This document shows, in pieces, positions 1-7,880 of a stretch of 64,000 nucleotides of DNA. The first letter of the stretch is position 1. Each line of letters begins with the position of its first letter. The notes beneath the pieces were generated by a model that did not search any database, was not told the DNA's origin, and was given only the letters and a program-made list of their open reading frames with translations. The DNA comes from an uncultured Oscillospiraceae bacterium (GTDB taxonomy: Bacteria; Bacillota; Clostridia; Oscillospirales; Acutalibacteraceae), in contig URED01000005.1 in the NCBI GenBank assembly GCA_900546785.1, positions 1 through 64,000 on the forward strand, in the 5' to 3' direction. The translations under genes and the position numbers were made by a program.

Positions 1-710
1 AAGAGGTCAAAAGGATGTATTTTGTTCACTTTCTTTCCATGTGTAAATTCAAAGCCGTTATCCGTTTGTATTGTATTGGGCGCATAATGGAAATAGAGGA
101 ACGCTCTCTTTACAAAATCTATTGTTGAATAACTGCTTTGTTCAAGATAAGGATAAATGAACCGCTCTCTTGTCGCTTCTTCCAACATTGTGTATTGATA
201 AAACTTTTGCCCGTCTTTACCGGCGTAACAGACTTGCGGCACATATTTTACATCCAGCTGCCATTTGATTCCCAACTCTGTCGGCGTGTCATATTTACCG
301 TTATGCTTGGATTTTTTCTTTGTTGATTCGGCTTTTTTGCGGTAACCGAGTTTAATAAATTGTCTGTACAGTGAGCCTATGTGCCGGCTGTAGCCTTTTT
401 CCGTTCGCAGCTTGCCATACAGCTCGCTGACAAATATATTGGGGTTGCGCCTGTGATAATCCTTTATCCATTTGATTTCTTCTTCTGTATGCGCATTTGG
501 GTGTTTTGAAATCGGTCTGTGTGATTTGTCCGTTAGGGATTCTTCCGTACCGTCGTATTTCCTGTTCCAGCGCATCAGCGATGATTTTGATATGTGATAC
601 CTTCGGCATACAAATTCTATGTCTTTTGTTTGCCTGTACAATTTCACCGCATATATTCTTGTTGTTATTTGGTGTGGACAATATCTCTTGTTTTGTGTTA
701 TACTATTCAT
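1..710 (-). CDS. DDE transposase, IS481-like (3' end outside window)
   Basis: 236 codons are visible from ATG at 710, and the frame is still open at base 1. The start has AAAGGA about 10 nt upstream. Residues about 31-50 form a helix-turn-helix (VCRRYHISKSSLMRW), followed by a KYDGTEESLTDKSHRP linker typical of IS481-type transposases. The integrase core starts near residue 150, with the first catalytic Asp in WQLDVKYV (D153) and the second in QTDNGFEFT (D217). The third catalytic residue (Glu) would lie beyond the window edge. No frameshift is seen in the visible part. The family assignment comes from motif pattern only; IS3-group relatives are the alternative. Confidence 0.85.
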   Translation of the reverse strand, partial: MNSITQNKRYCPHQITTRIYAVKLYRQTKDIEFVCRRYHISKSSLMRWNRKYDGTEESLTDKSHRPISKHPNAHTEEEIKWIKDYHRRNPNIFVSELYGKLRTEKGYSRHIGSLYRQFIKLGYRKKAESTKKKSKHNGKYDTPTELGIKWQLDVKYVPQVCYAGKDGQKFYQYTMLEEATRERFIYPYLEQSSYSTIDFVKRAFLYFHYAPNTIQTDNGFEFTHGKKVNKIHPFDL

Positions 711-827
711 GCGATTGAGTCCTTTCCAGATAGCTTAGGTTTGTGGTTATTCTTATTCTATCTTTTCTCAATCGCTTTTTCTATACATTTTTTTCTTTTT
801 CGGTGTCACATCTATTGTAACGCTACA
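1..827 (-). mobile_element. IS481-like insertion sequence, cut by window start
   Basis: One end of an insertion sequence carrying a DDE transposase on the minus strand. Read on the minus strand, the likely terminus begins at 827 with TGTAGCGTTACAATAGATG, a TGT-type end as in IS481/IS3-like elements. The stretch 711-827 is AT-rich and non-coding between this end and the transposase start. The other end and the target duplication lie outside the window, so intactness cannot be judged. The neighbouring pheS promoter begins only about 30 bp beyond the IS end, so the element sits just upstream of the pheST leader. Confidence 0.75.
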
Positions 828-856
828 TGCAAATAACGGGCCGCCAAAATTTATGC

Positions 857-885
857 TTGCAATAACGGCAAAACTATATTATAAT
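857..885 (+). promoter_or_regulatory. sigma-A promoter for the pheST T-box transcript
   Basis: TTGCAA (857-862), a 17-bp spacer and TATAAT (880-885) predict a transcript start near 892, giving a leader of about 300 nt that contains the T-box. Confidence 0.75.
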
Positions 886-891
886 ATATGG

Positions 892-1157
892 CATAAAGAA
901 ACGCGACGACGAAGAAAAGTAATCCGGCACAGCCCTTTTCAGAGAGCGGGGACGCGGCTGAAAGCCCCGCAAAGGCGCACCGGGTGAAGTTCCCTTTTGA
1001 GCGGCCGTGCCGAAAGCAAACGCAACTAAGCGCGGACGAAGCGAGCCCCGTTAACGGCTCAAAGAGTGTTTGCTTGGATCTATCTATGCAAAAATTAGGG
1101 TGGTACCGCAGGTATGATAACAATACTTGTCCCTTGTACGGGGACAGGTATTTTTTT
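892..1157 (+). promoter_or_regulatory. T-box riboswitch (tRNA-Phe) leader of pheST
   Basis: The invariant T-box AGGGTGGTACCGC lies at 1097-1109. It is followed by a transcription terminator hairpin (AATACTTGTCCC 1122-1133, GGGACAGGTATT 1141-1152) and a T-run to 1157. A probable specifier triplet TTC (Phe) lies at 990-992 in the context GTGAAGTTCCC, which matches the downstream phenylalanyl-tRNA synthetase genes. Uncharged tRNA-Phe binding should stabilise the antiterminator and switch on pheST. The T-box and terminator are direct observations; the specifier position is inferred. Confidence 0.93.
1122..1157 (+). terminator. T-box-controlled intrinsic terminator
   Basis: A 12-bp stem with a 7-nt loop is followed by seven T residues. 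It is the regulated attenuator of the T-box leader, about 33 bp before the pheS start. Confidence 0.85.
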
Positions 1158-1190
1158 GTTCCCGAATTCAGATTCAGAAAGGAAGATACG

Positions 1191-2210
1191 ATGAAGACCC
1201 AGCTTGAAGAAATCAGGAAAGCCGCTGCCGAGGCGCTGGAAGCGGCGGACTCAGCCCAGCAGATCGAAGAAGCAAGAATCAAATATCTGGGCAAAAAGGG
1301 CGAACTGACCGCCATTTTAAAACAGATGGGCAAGCTTTCCGCAGAGGAAAGACCCGTGATCGGTCAGCTTGCGAACGAGGTGCGCGCCGATATTGAGAGC
1401 AAGATCGCAGAAAAGAGCGCGCAGATCAAAAAGAACGAGCTTGAAAAAAGGCTGCTCGGTGAAAAGATAGACGTTACCATGCCGGGCAAAATGCCGCAGA
1501 TCGGCCACAAGCACCCGCTGACCATTGTGCTTGACGAGATCAAAGAGATCTTTATGGGCATGGGCTTTGACATTGCGGAAGGGCCTGAGGTTGAGTACGA
1601 TTACTACAACTTTGAGGCGCTCAACATTCCCAAGGACCATCCTGCGCGCGACACACAGGACACGTTTTATATTGACGACAATATCGTTCTGCGCACGCAG
1701 ACCTCGCCGATGCAGATCAGGTTTATGGAAAACCACGAACCGCCGTTTCGAATGATCGCGCCGGGACGTGTATTCCGCTCAGACGCCGTTGACGCCACAC
1801 ACTCCCCTCTTTTCAACCAGATCGAGGGGCTTGTGGTGGACAAGGGCATCTCCATGGCAGACCTGAAAGGCACGCTGGAAACCTTTGCCAAAAGGCTTTA
1901 CGGAGAGAACACCAAGATCAGGCTGCGCCCGCACCACTTTCCTTTTACGGAACCGAGCTGCGAGATAGACGTATCCTGCTTCAAATGCGGCGGCAAGGGC
2001 TGCCCGATGTGCAAGGGCGAGGGCTGGATAGAGATACTCGGCGGCGGCATGGTGCACCCGAAAGTGCTGAAAAACGGCGGCGTTGACCCCGACGAGTACA
2101 GCGGCTTTGCATTCGGCATCGGCCTTGAAAGACTTGTTATGTTCCGCTTTAACATAGACGATATGCGTTTGCTTTTCGAAAACGATCTTAGATTTTTAAG
2201 TCAGTTTTAA
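1191..2210 (+). CDS. pheS: Phenylalanine--tRNA ligase alpha subunit
   Basis: Catalytic alpha subunit of the cytoplasmic alpha2-beta2 phenylalanyl-tRNA synthetase, which charges tRNA-Phe. The 339-residue length is normal. An N-terminal coiled-coil arm (about 1-100) is followed by the class II core, with motif 2 around [19 protein letters not shown] and motif 3 in [12 protein letters not shown] near the C terminus. [18 protein letters not shown] stretch typical of Gram-positive PheS precedes GGGMVHP. The ATG at 1191 is chosen because GAAAGGAAG lies just upstream; the frame also opens earlier, but that part runs through the T-box. pheT follows after 15 bp. Confidence 0.98.
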   Translation: MKTQLEEIRKAAAEALEAADSAQQIEEARIKYLGKKGELTAILKQMGKLSAEERPVIGQLANEVRADIESKIAEKSAQIKKNELEKRLLGEKIDVTMPGKMPQIGHKHPLTIVLDEIKEIFMGMGFDIAEGPEVEYDYYNFEALNIPKDHPARDTQDTFYIDDNIVLRTQTSPMQIRFMENHEPPFRMIAPGRVFRSDAVDATHSPLFNQIEGLVVDKGISMADLKGTLETFAKRLYGENTKIRLRPHHFPFTEPSCEIDVSCFKCGGKGCPMCKGEGWIEILGGGMVHPKVLKNGGVDPDEYSGFAFGIGLERLVMFRFNIDDMRLLFENDLRFLSQF

Positions 2211-2225
2211 GGGAGGTGCTGCAAA

Positions 2226-4625
2226 ATGATCTTATCAAGAAAATGGCTGCAGGATTATGTGGATACAAAGGATATTTCAGACAAGGAATTCTGCGACGCG
2301 ATGACGCTTTCCGGCTCCAAGGTTGAGGAATACAAGGTTGAGGGAAGCGAACTTGAAAACATCGTGGTCGGAAAAATAAATGCGCTTGAACGCCACCCGG
2401 ATTCCGACCATCTTTGGATATGCAGCGTTGACGTTGGCGAAAAAGAAGATTACCAGATCGTAACGGGCGCGCAGAATCTGAGCGTAGGCGATTATGTACC
2501 TGCCGCCCTGCCCGGTGCAACGGTGTATAACAGAAAAGAACACTGCCTTGAAAAAATAAAGAAAGGCAAGCTGCGCGGCGTTGAATCAAACGGCATGCTC
2601 TGCTCTTTTGACGAGCTTGGGCTTACGCAAAACGATTTTCCTTACGCGGCGGCGGACGGCATCTTTGTTCTGGGAGACGACTGCGAGCATACGCCCGGAA
2701 CGGATATACACGAGGCGATCGGCTACAACGACACCTGCGTTGAATTTGAGATCACCTCAAACAGAAGCGACTGCATGTCCGTTTCCGGCCTTGCACGCGA
2801 GGCGGCGGCTACCTTTGAAAGGAAATTCACGCTTCCCGAGCCGCAGGTAAAGCCCGGTCACGGCGATGTGAACGAGCATCTTAAAGTAGCGATCTTTGAA
2901 CCCGAAAAATGCTACAGATATTCGGGCGCCGTTGTTGAAAACGTAAGGGTAAAGGAAAGCCCGCGCTGGCTTAGGGAAAGGCTGCGCGCGAGCGGCGTAA
3001 GGCCGATCAGCAATATCGTTGACATAACGAACTATGTTATGCTGGAATACGGCCAGCCGATGCATGCGTTTGACCTGCGTTTTCTGGAGGGCAACGAAGT
3101 AAACGTAAGAAACGCCAAAAACGGTGAAAAGATCACAACGCTGGACGGCGTTGAACGAGAACTCAATGATTCCATGCTTGTAATTGCCGATAAAAACAAG
3201 CCCGTTGCCGTTGCCGGCGTTATGGGCGGCGAATACAGCGGGATCATGGAGGACACCACGACGATCGTTTTTGAATCCGCCTGCTTCAACGGCATCTCCG
3301 TAAGGCGCACGGCAAAGGCGCTCGGCATGCGCACAGAGGCTTCCAGCAGATATGAAAAGGAGCTTGATCCCGGCGCTACGATGCGCGCGCTGAAAAGGGC
3401 GCTTGAACTTGTGCAGGAGCTTGACGCGGGCGACGTTGTAAACGGCGTTGTGGACTGCTTTGTAAAGCCGAAAGCGCCTGTTCAGGTTAAATTCGACTAT
3501 AAATGGATCAATGATTTCATCGGTATCGACCTCAGCGAAGACGAACAGAAAAAGATACTTGAAAGACTTGAATTCACCTTTGACGGCGATATGCTGACGG
3601 CGCCGTCTTTCAGAAATGACATTGAGCATATTGCCGATATTTCTGAGGAAGTTGCGCGTTTTTACGGCTACCACAACATTCCGAACAGAATGCTCAGCGG
3701 CGTTGCGATCGGCAAGCTGACGGAGAGCCAGAAGTTTATTAAGCTGATCAATGAAACGCTGATCTCCTGCGGGTGCAGTGAAATATCCACTTTCAGCTTC
3801 ATCAGCCCCAAGGCATATGACAAGATCAGGCTCAGCAAGGACAGCCCGCTCAGGAATTCCGTTACGATCCTGAATCCGCTCGGCGAGGACACAAGCATCA
3901 TGCGCACGACGGTGCTGCCCTCTATGCTGGAGGTGCTTGCAAGAAACTACAACCACAAGAACAGCAGCGCCTGCCTTTACGAGATCGGCACGGTCTATGA
4001 GCCGACCGAGGCCGGCAAGCTGCCTGTTGAAAGGCAAAAGGCGGTTATCGGCATATACGGCGACGGCGCGGATTACTACGCGCTTAAGGGCATAGCGGAA
4101 AAGCTGCTGGAAGTGCTGAACACGGCGGAATACGATATCGTACCCGTAAGCGACGCTCCCACATTCCACCCCGGCAGAACGGCGCAGTTCAGGATCGGAG
4201 ACAAGGTGCTTGCAACGCTTGGCGAGGTACACCCCGAGGCGGCGGAAAATTACGGCATCGGCGAAAGAATTTACATTGCCGAGATCGATGTTGAGACCGC
4301 TTTTGAAAACAGACGCGCCGCAAGAACGCACAAACCTTTGCCGAAATTCCCGGCAGTTACGCGCGACCTTGCCTTTGTTTGCGACAGGGATATACCCGTT
4401 CTTACGCTGCAAAAGGAGATCAGCAATGCAGTCGGCAAAACGCTGGAGCGCGTAAAGCTGTTTGACGTTTACGAGGGCGAGCAGATAGAGAGCGGCAAAA
4501 AGAGCGTTGCCTTTAACATTCAGATGAGAAGCGCGGATAAAACGCTTACGGACGAAGAGGCGGACGCGGCGGTAAAACGTGTGCTGAAAGCCCTTTCAAA
4601 GCTGGGTATCACCCTCAGAGCGTGA
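2226..4625 (+). CDS. pheT: Phenylalanine--tRNA ligase beta subunit
   Basis: Beta subunit of phenylalanyl-tRNA synthetase, 799 residues, the usual bacterial size. An EMAP-II-like tRNA-binding domain covers about residues 40-150 (IVVGKINALERHPDSDHLWIC), then the B3/B4 editing region, the B5 domain, the pseudo-catalytic core and a C-terminal FDX-ACB anticodon-binding domain (from about 705, KFPAVTRDLAFVCDRDIPV). GGGAGGTG lies ahead of the ATG. Cotranscribed with pheS under the T-box. No clear terminator is visible between its stop and the ireB promoter. Confidence 0.98.
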   Translation: MILSRKWLQDYVDTKDISDKEFCDAMTLSGSKVEEYKVEGSELENIVVGKINALERHPDSDHLWICSVDVGEKEDYQIVTGAQNLSVGDYVPAALPGATVYNRKEHCLEKIKKGKLRGVESNGMLCSFDELGLTQNDFPYAAADGIFVLGDDCEHTPGTDIHEAIGYNDTCVEFEITSNRSDCMSVSGLAREAAATFERKFTLPEPQVKPGHGDVNEHLKVAIFEPEKCYRYSGAVVENVRVKESPRWLRERLRASGVRPISNIVDITNYVMLEYGQPMHAFDLRFLEGNEVNVRNAKNGEKITTLDGVERELNDSMLVIADKNKPVAVAGVMGGEYSGIMEDTTTIVFESACFNGISVRRTAKALGMRTEASSRYEKELDPGATMRALKRALELVQELDAGDVVNGVVDCFVKPKAPVQVKFDYKWINDFIGIDLSEDEQKKILERLEFTFDGDMLTAPSFRNDIEHIADISEEVARFYGYHNIPNRMLSGVAIGKLTESQKFIKLINETLISCGCSEISTFSFISPKAYDKIRLSKDSPLRNSVTILNPLGEDTSIMRTTVLPSMLEVLARNYNHKNSSACLYEIGTVYEPTEAGKLPVERQKAVIGIYGDGADYYALKGIAEKLLEVLNTAEYDIVPVSDAPTFHPGRTAQFRIGDKVLATLGEVHPEAAENYGIGERIYIAEIDVETAFENRRAARTHKPLPKFPAVTRDLAFVCDRDIPVLTLQKEISNAVGKTLERVKLFDVYEGEQIESGKKSVAFNIQMRSADKTLTDEEADAAVKRVLKALSKLGITLRA

Positions 4626-4674
4626 CGAATATCGGACTGCCGCAGGTCAAAATTAATATATTTAAAAATTTTTG

Positions 4675-4703
4675 TTGTAATTATCTTAATTTTTGTATAT
4701 AAT
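4675..4703 (+). promoter_or_regulatory. sigma-A promoter for ireB
   Basis: TTGTAA (4675-4680), 17-bp spacer, TATAAT (4698-4703). The AGGAGG ribosome-binding site follows at 4723, so the leader is very short. Confidence 0.7.
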
Positions 4704-4739
4704 GGACTTGTATATTAAGTGTAGGAGGTGGACTTTACT

Positions 4740-4985
4740 GTGAAAGACAAAACGATGACTTTTAAGCTCGGCGACGACCATGAGGATTATATGCGAGAGA
4801 CGCTTACACAGGTTTTTGACGCGCTTAAGGAAAAGGGCTATAACCCCATTAATCAGATAGTCGGCTACATCTTATCCGAGGACCCGACTTACATTACTAC
4901 GCACAACAACGCGCGCAGCCTGATCCGCAGAATAGACAGAGACGAGCTGCTGGCTGAAATGGTAAAGTCATACCTCAACAATTAA
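4740..4985 (+). CDS. ireB: IreB family regulatory phosphoprotein (UPF0297)
   Basis: 81 residues, recognised from [14 protein letters not shown] at the N terminus and [19 protein letters not shown] in the middle. In Enterococcus the homologue IreB is phosphorylated by the PASTA kinase IreK and modulates cell-envelope stress tolerance. GTG at 4740 is taken as start because AGGAGG (4723-4728) lies 11 nt upstream; the earlier in-frame GTG at 4728 overlaps that site. In many Firmicutes ireB precedes ruvX; here an unrelated small gene follows after 34 bp. Confidence 0.9.
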   Translation: MKDKTMTFKLGDDHEDYMRETLTQVFDALKEKGYNPINQIVGYILSEDPTYITTHNNARSLIRRIDRDELLAEMVKSYLNN

Positions 4986-5019
4986 TTTGCGGCTGAAAAT
5001 CATTAAAGGAGGGTTTACT

Positions 5020-5310
5020 TTGGCAGAAGAAAAAGGCGCTCCCCTCACCTACAAGGGCAAGCCTCTCGTAAGATGCGGCAAGGATATCTACCTTGGCAGC
5101 ATGAGTGATCCGTATGTTGCGTGCTTTCGCGTACAATCCGAAAAGGATTTTGAAAACATGACGCTTTCCGGCAAAGTGCTCGTGCAGATTCTGAAAACGG
5201 ATCCCGAGCTGAGCCCCAAAGAAAAGGTTGTTAAAAAGACCGAAAAGGAAGGTCTTTACAACGCGCTTGACATCGGCTCCATATGGCTTGAGAGAGAGCT
5301 TAAAAAGTAA
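5020..5310 (+). CDS. Small conserved-looking protein of unknown function
   Basis: 96 residues, starting at TTG 5020 behind a strong AAAGGAGGG; the upstream in-frame ATG at 4987 has no ribosome-binding site. No signal peptide or membrane segment is visible. The sequence is rich in Lys and Glu with a central beta-like region (VACFRVQSEKDFENMTLSGKVLVQILKTDPE; listed here in part) and the ending GSIWLERELKK. It occupies the position of ruvX behind ireB and very likely shares its transcript, ending at the terminator at 5333. I do not recognise a domain. Confidence 0.75.
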   Translation: MAEEKGAPLTYKGKPLVRCGKDIYLGSMSDPYVACFRVQSEKDFENMTLSGKVLVQILKTDPELSPKEKVVKKTEKEGLYNALDIGSIWLERELKK

Positions 5311-5332
5311 ATGATTGCCTTTGGCAAAACAT

Positions 5333-5367
5333 AAGGCCTGTACGGTTAAAACCGTACAGGCCTTTTT
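5333..5367 (+). terminator. Intrinsic terminator of the ireB operon
   Basis: A perfect 14-bp stem AAGGCCTGTACGGT / ACCGTACAGGCCTT with a TAAA loop, followed by TTTTT. It also serves as a stem for the convergent gene ending at 5383, although the T-run on that side is poor. Confidence 0.9.
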
Positions 5368-5382
5368 ACTTACATATAAACA

Positions 5383-6480
5383 TCAGCAAAGAGAGCGGAT
5401 GATCTCTTCCATCTCTTCCATATGCTTTTCCATATCGGCAACAAGCGCGAACTGATTTCTTGCGCGCACAAGATTGTGCTGAGGATAAGCTGTTTTAAAA
5501 TATGTATCTCCGTTCAGGTAATCCGTAAGAAAGCGCATACCGCACTCAAAAGTCATCAGCAGAGCGGAAAAGGCAAGATTATCTTTTTCACACCGGGTAA
5601 GGCTCTGCCCTGCCTCGGACAAAAATCCCTCAGCGTATGCTTTGAAATAATCAAGATCTATTGAAACTTTATCAAGATCAGGCTCGTCCTCCGCCGCAGT
5701 ATTTGCACCGAAGCGGATAGAATCGCCAAAGTCATACAGCGCAAGGCCGGGCATAACCGTATCCAGATCGATAACGCATACCGCTTTTGTGCTGTTCGCG
5801 TCAAACATAACGTTATTCAGCTTTGTATCATTATGCGTTACGCGGGTGGGAAGCTGATTCTGCGCCGCAAGATCCACAAGACGCGAGCAATATGACTTTC
5901 TGGAAGTTACAAATTCTATCTCTTTACCGCATGTATGCGCACGTTTTGCGGCATCATTCGTTACTGCGGGCAGGAATTCATAATCGTATCTGTACTGCGT
6001 ATTATGAAAATTCGGTATCGTTTCATAAAGCGTATCCGCCGGGAAATCCGAAAGGAGCCGCTGGAATTTTCCGAAAGCAACGCCGCTTTGGCCAAAGAGC
6101 TCGGCGCTGTCCACGCTGTTGTAGCTTACGGAATCCGTAACAAAAACATATGCCCTGTAAAAATCGCCGGCAGAGGTTTTGTAATACTTCTGCCCGTTTT
6201 TGGTTTTTATGAAATGGAGCGTTTCGCGGTTTTCATCGCCACCGTATTTTTTTATCTCTTTTCTGAGATACGAGGTAACGCTGAAAATATTCTCCATAAG
6301 CTGATCTATATCTTTAAAGACATTTGGGTTTATCTTTTGAACCACATATTTCCATTCACTGCCTTTGTCATCAAACTTGGCAAGATAGGTTGTATTTATA
6401 TGGCCGGAACCGAAAAGCTCACAGCTGACAAGATTGCCTTTAAAATTAAACTGTTCTAAGACTTTATTCAAGATATGCAA
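5383..6480 (-). CDS. APH-fold sugar kinase, NahK-like (N-acetylhexosamine 1-kinase candidate)
   Basis: 365 residues of the aminoglycoside-phosphotransferase/choline-kinase fold. The catalytic loop is THNDTKLNNVMF (about 215-226, Asp of HxD with the following Asn) and the metal-binding Asp is in VIDLDTVMPG. This DTKLNN...DLDT pattern is typical of NahK-type kinases that phosphorylate GlcNAc or GalNAc at C1 in mucin-sugar salvage; the substrate is inferred. The start is TTG at 6480 with GGAGGAA eight nt upstream and no ATG nearby. It has its own promoter. The partner phosphorylase LnpA is not in the window, so another phosphotransferase role is possible. Confidence 0.8.
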   Translation of the reverse strand: MHILNKVLEQFNFKGNLVSCELFGSGHINTTYLAKFDDKGSEWKYVVQKINPNVFKDIDQLMENIFSVTSYLRKEIKKYGGDENRETLHFIKTKNGQKYYKTSAGDFYRAYVFVTDSVSYNSVDSAELFGQSGVAFGKFQRLLSDFPADTLYETIPNFHNTQYRYDYEFLPAVTNDAAKRAHTCGKEIEFVTSRKSYCSRLVDLAAQNQLPTRVTHNDTKLNNVMFDANSTKAVCVIDLDTVMPGLALYDFGDSIRFGANTAAEDEPDLDKVSIDLDYFKAYAEGFLSEAGQSLTRCEKDNLAFSALLMTFECGMRFLTDYLNGDTYFKTAYPQHNLVRARNQFALVADMEKHMEEMEEIIRSLC

Positions 6481-6518
6481 GAAAATTCCTCCTCACCGGG
6501 GCTGCTGCCCGTTTCATA

Positions 6519-6547
6519 ATTTTAACATATATACATGCTTTTGTAAA
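6519..6547 (-). promoter_or_regulatory. sigma-A promoter for the NahK-like kinase
   Basis: On the minus strand TTTACA (6547-6542), 17-bp spacer, TAAAAT (6524-6519), about 39 bp before the TTG start. Confidence 0.65.
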
Positions 6548-6561
6548 CCGTTTTTGGTAAA

Positions 6562-6599
6562 TTAAGAGCCCCCTGCCGCATGGAGCAAGGGGCTCTTAA
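6562..6599 (-). terminator. Hairpin after the MacB-like permease gene
   Basis: 11-bp inverted repeat TTAAGAGCCCC / GGGGCTCTTAA with a 16-nt loop. The downstream minus-strand T-run is short (AATTTACC), so termination may be inefficient. It separates the permease gene from the kinase promoter. Confidence 0.6.
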
Positions 6600-6619
6600 C
6601 AAAGGAGATATATAGGACA

Positions 6620-7867
6620 CTATTCACGCCTTAAAGCGTCAATAGGACTCATCTTTGCAGCCTTTTTTGCGGGATAGATGCCGAAGAACAAGCCAACGCC
6701 GCAGGAAAAAAGGAGCGCAACGGCTATGATCCAGAAGTTGATATTAGGCGATATATTAATAATAGAGCACGCGATATAAGCGCCCGAAATACCGATCACA
6801 AGCCCTATAACGCCGCCTATCAGACAAAGGATTACGGATTCCGTAAGGAACTGCATGGTGATGTTTCTTGTTTTTGCGCCGAGCGATTTTCGAATACCGA
6901 TCTCCCGCGTTCGTTCGGTTACAGAGACCAGCATGATATTCATTACGCCTATACCGCCGACAATCAGTGAGATGGCCCCGACGCAGGCTATAAACGCCGT
7001 AAGCACGGAAACGATGATATCTACAAGCTCAACATAAGTTGCCATATCCTCCGCAGTATAAAGATCATTGGAATAATTGCCGTGAGCCGCTTTAAGGTAA
7101 TTGACGGCGGCATTTCCGATGGCATCGTTATTCGCGCCGTCCTCACCTATAACGAAAACAGATGAAACCGTAGGATCGGAACCGGTAAGCTGCGTAAGCG
7201 TAGTACAAGGCATAAACAGGGCAATCGTAAGCTTATCGCCTGTTTGAAACATCTCGCCGATACCGCTGCTGCCGCCGACGCTGTTTATAAGCGCGTCTAT
7301 ATCCGCAACGCCGCAGAGCCTGACCTTCATTGTGCTGCCGGAGGAGGTTACGGTAATATTCTGACCCACAACATCTTCATAACCGAAAGCCATTTCGGCG
7401 CTGCTGGTGCCTATAACGGCAATGGGATTGGAGGCGTTATACTCCTCCTCCGTAAAAAATCTGCCGTATTTGGCGCCGTCCTCAAACAAAAACTGAATAT
7501 CTGCGTTGACGCCGATCACCATGACCGTAGCTTCCGTTGCAGTGGAATCTATCGTTGCGTTTGCAAAGCCCATCATCATGGGCGAACAGCGCTCTACGCC
7601 GTTTACTCTGTTTTTAATATTATCAATATCGTCAAGCGTAATGTAATCGTTGTCCGTCGCCTGCGTTGTATCTACAGATACCATTACGGCGTTTGAACCC
7701 ATATCCTCTATAAGTGAAACGATATAATCACGCACGCCCGTACCCGCGCCGATGATCATAATAACGGAGCTTATGCCGATGATGATACCGAGCATCGTAA
7801 GCAGCGAGCGCATCCAGTTTGCGCGGATACATTTAATTGCAATTTTAAAACTTTCAGAAATATTCAT
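6620..7867 (-). CDS. MacB/FtsX-type ABC transporter permease
   Basis: 415 residues. One N-terminal membrane helix (about 20-45, LLTMLGIIIGISSVIMI) is followed by a roughly 230-residue extracytoplasmic MacB periplasmic-core domain, then three membrane helices of an FtsX domain (about 280-410) with the family motif MLVSVTERTREIGIRKSLGA. Members move peptides, lipids or drugs by mechanotransmission and need a separate ABC ATPase. It lies 13 bp downstream of the HlyD-like adaptor gene and shares its promoter. No ATPase gene lies beside either partner, which is unusual for this gene set. Confidence 0.9.
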   Translation of the reverse strand: MNISESFKIAIKCIRANWMRSLLTMLGIIIGISSVIMIIGAGTGVRDYIVSLIEDMGSNAVMVSVDTTQATDNDYITLDDIDNIKNRVNGVERCSPMMMGFANATIDSTATEATVMVIGVNADIQFLFEDGAKYGRFFTEEEYNASNPIAVIGTSSAEMAFGYEDVVGQNITVTSSGSTMKVRLCGVADIDALINSVGGSSGIGEMFQTGDKLTIALFMPCTTLTQLTGSDPTVSSVFVIGEDGANNDAIGNAAVNYLKAAHGNYSNDLYTAEDMATYVELVDIIVSVLTAFIACVGAISLIVGGIGVMNIMLVSVTERTREIGIRKSLGAKTRNITMQFLTESVILCLIGGVIGLVIGISGAYIACSIINISPNINFWIIAVALLFSCGVGLFFGIYPAKKAAKMSPIDALRRE

Positions 7868-7880
7868 ATCAAAGCCCCGA

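Noticed and set aside
352..681. Apparent frameshift in the transposase
   Set aside because: The 109-codon frame is only a shadow; a neighbouring frame reads through continuously from 710 to base 1 with HTH and DDE motifs.
2757..4412. Long minus-strand open frame opposite pheT (551 codons)
   Set aside because: It lies fully inside pheT, which has every expected domain, and its own translation has no recognisable domain; it is a codon-bias shadow.
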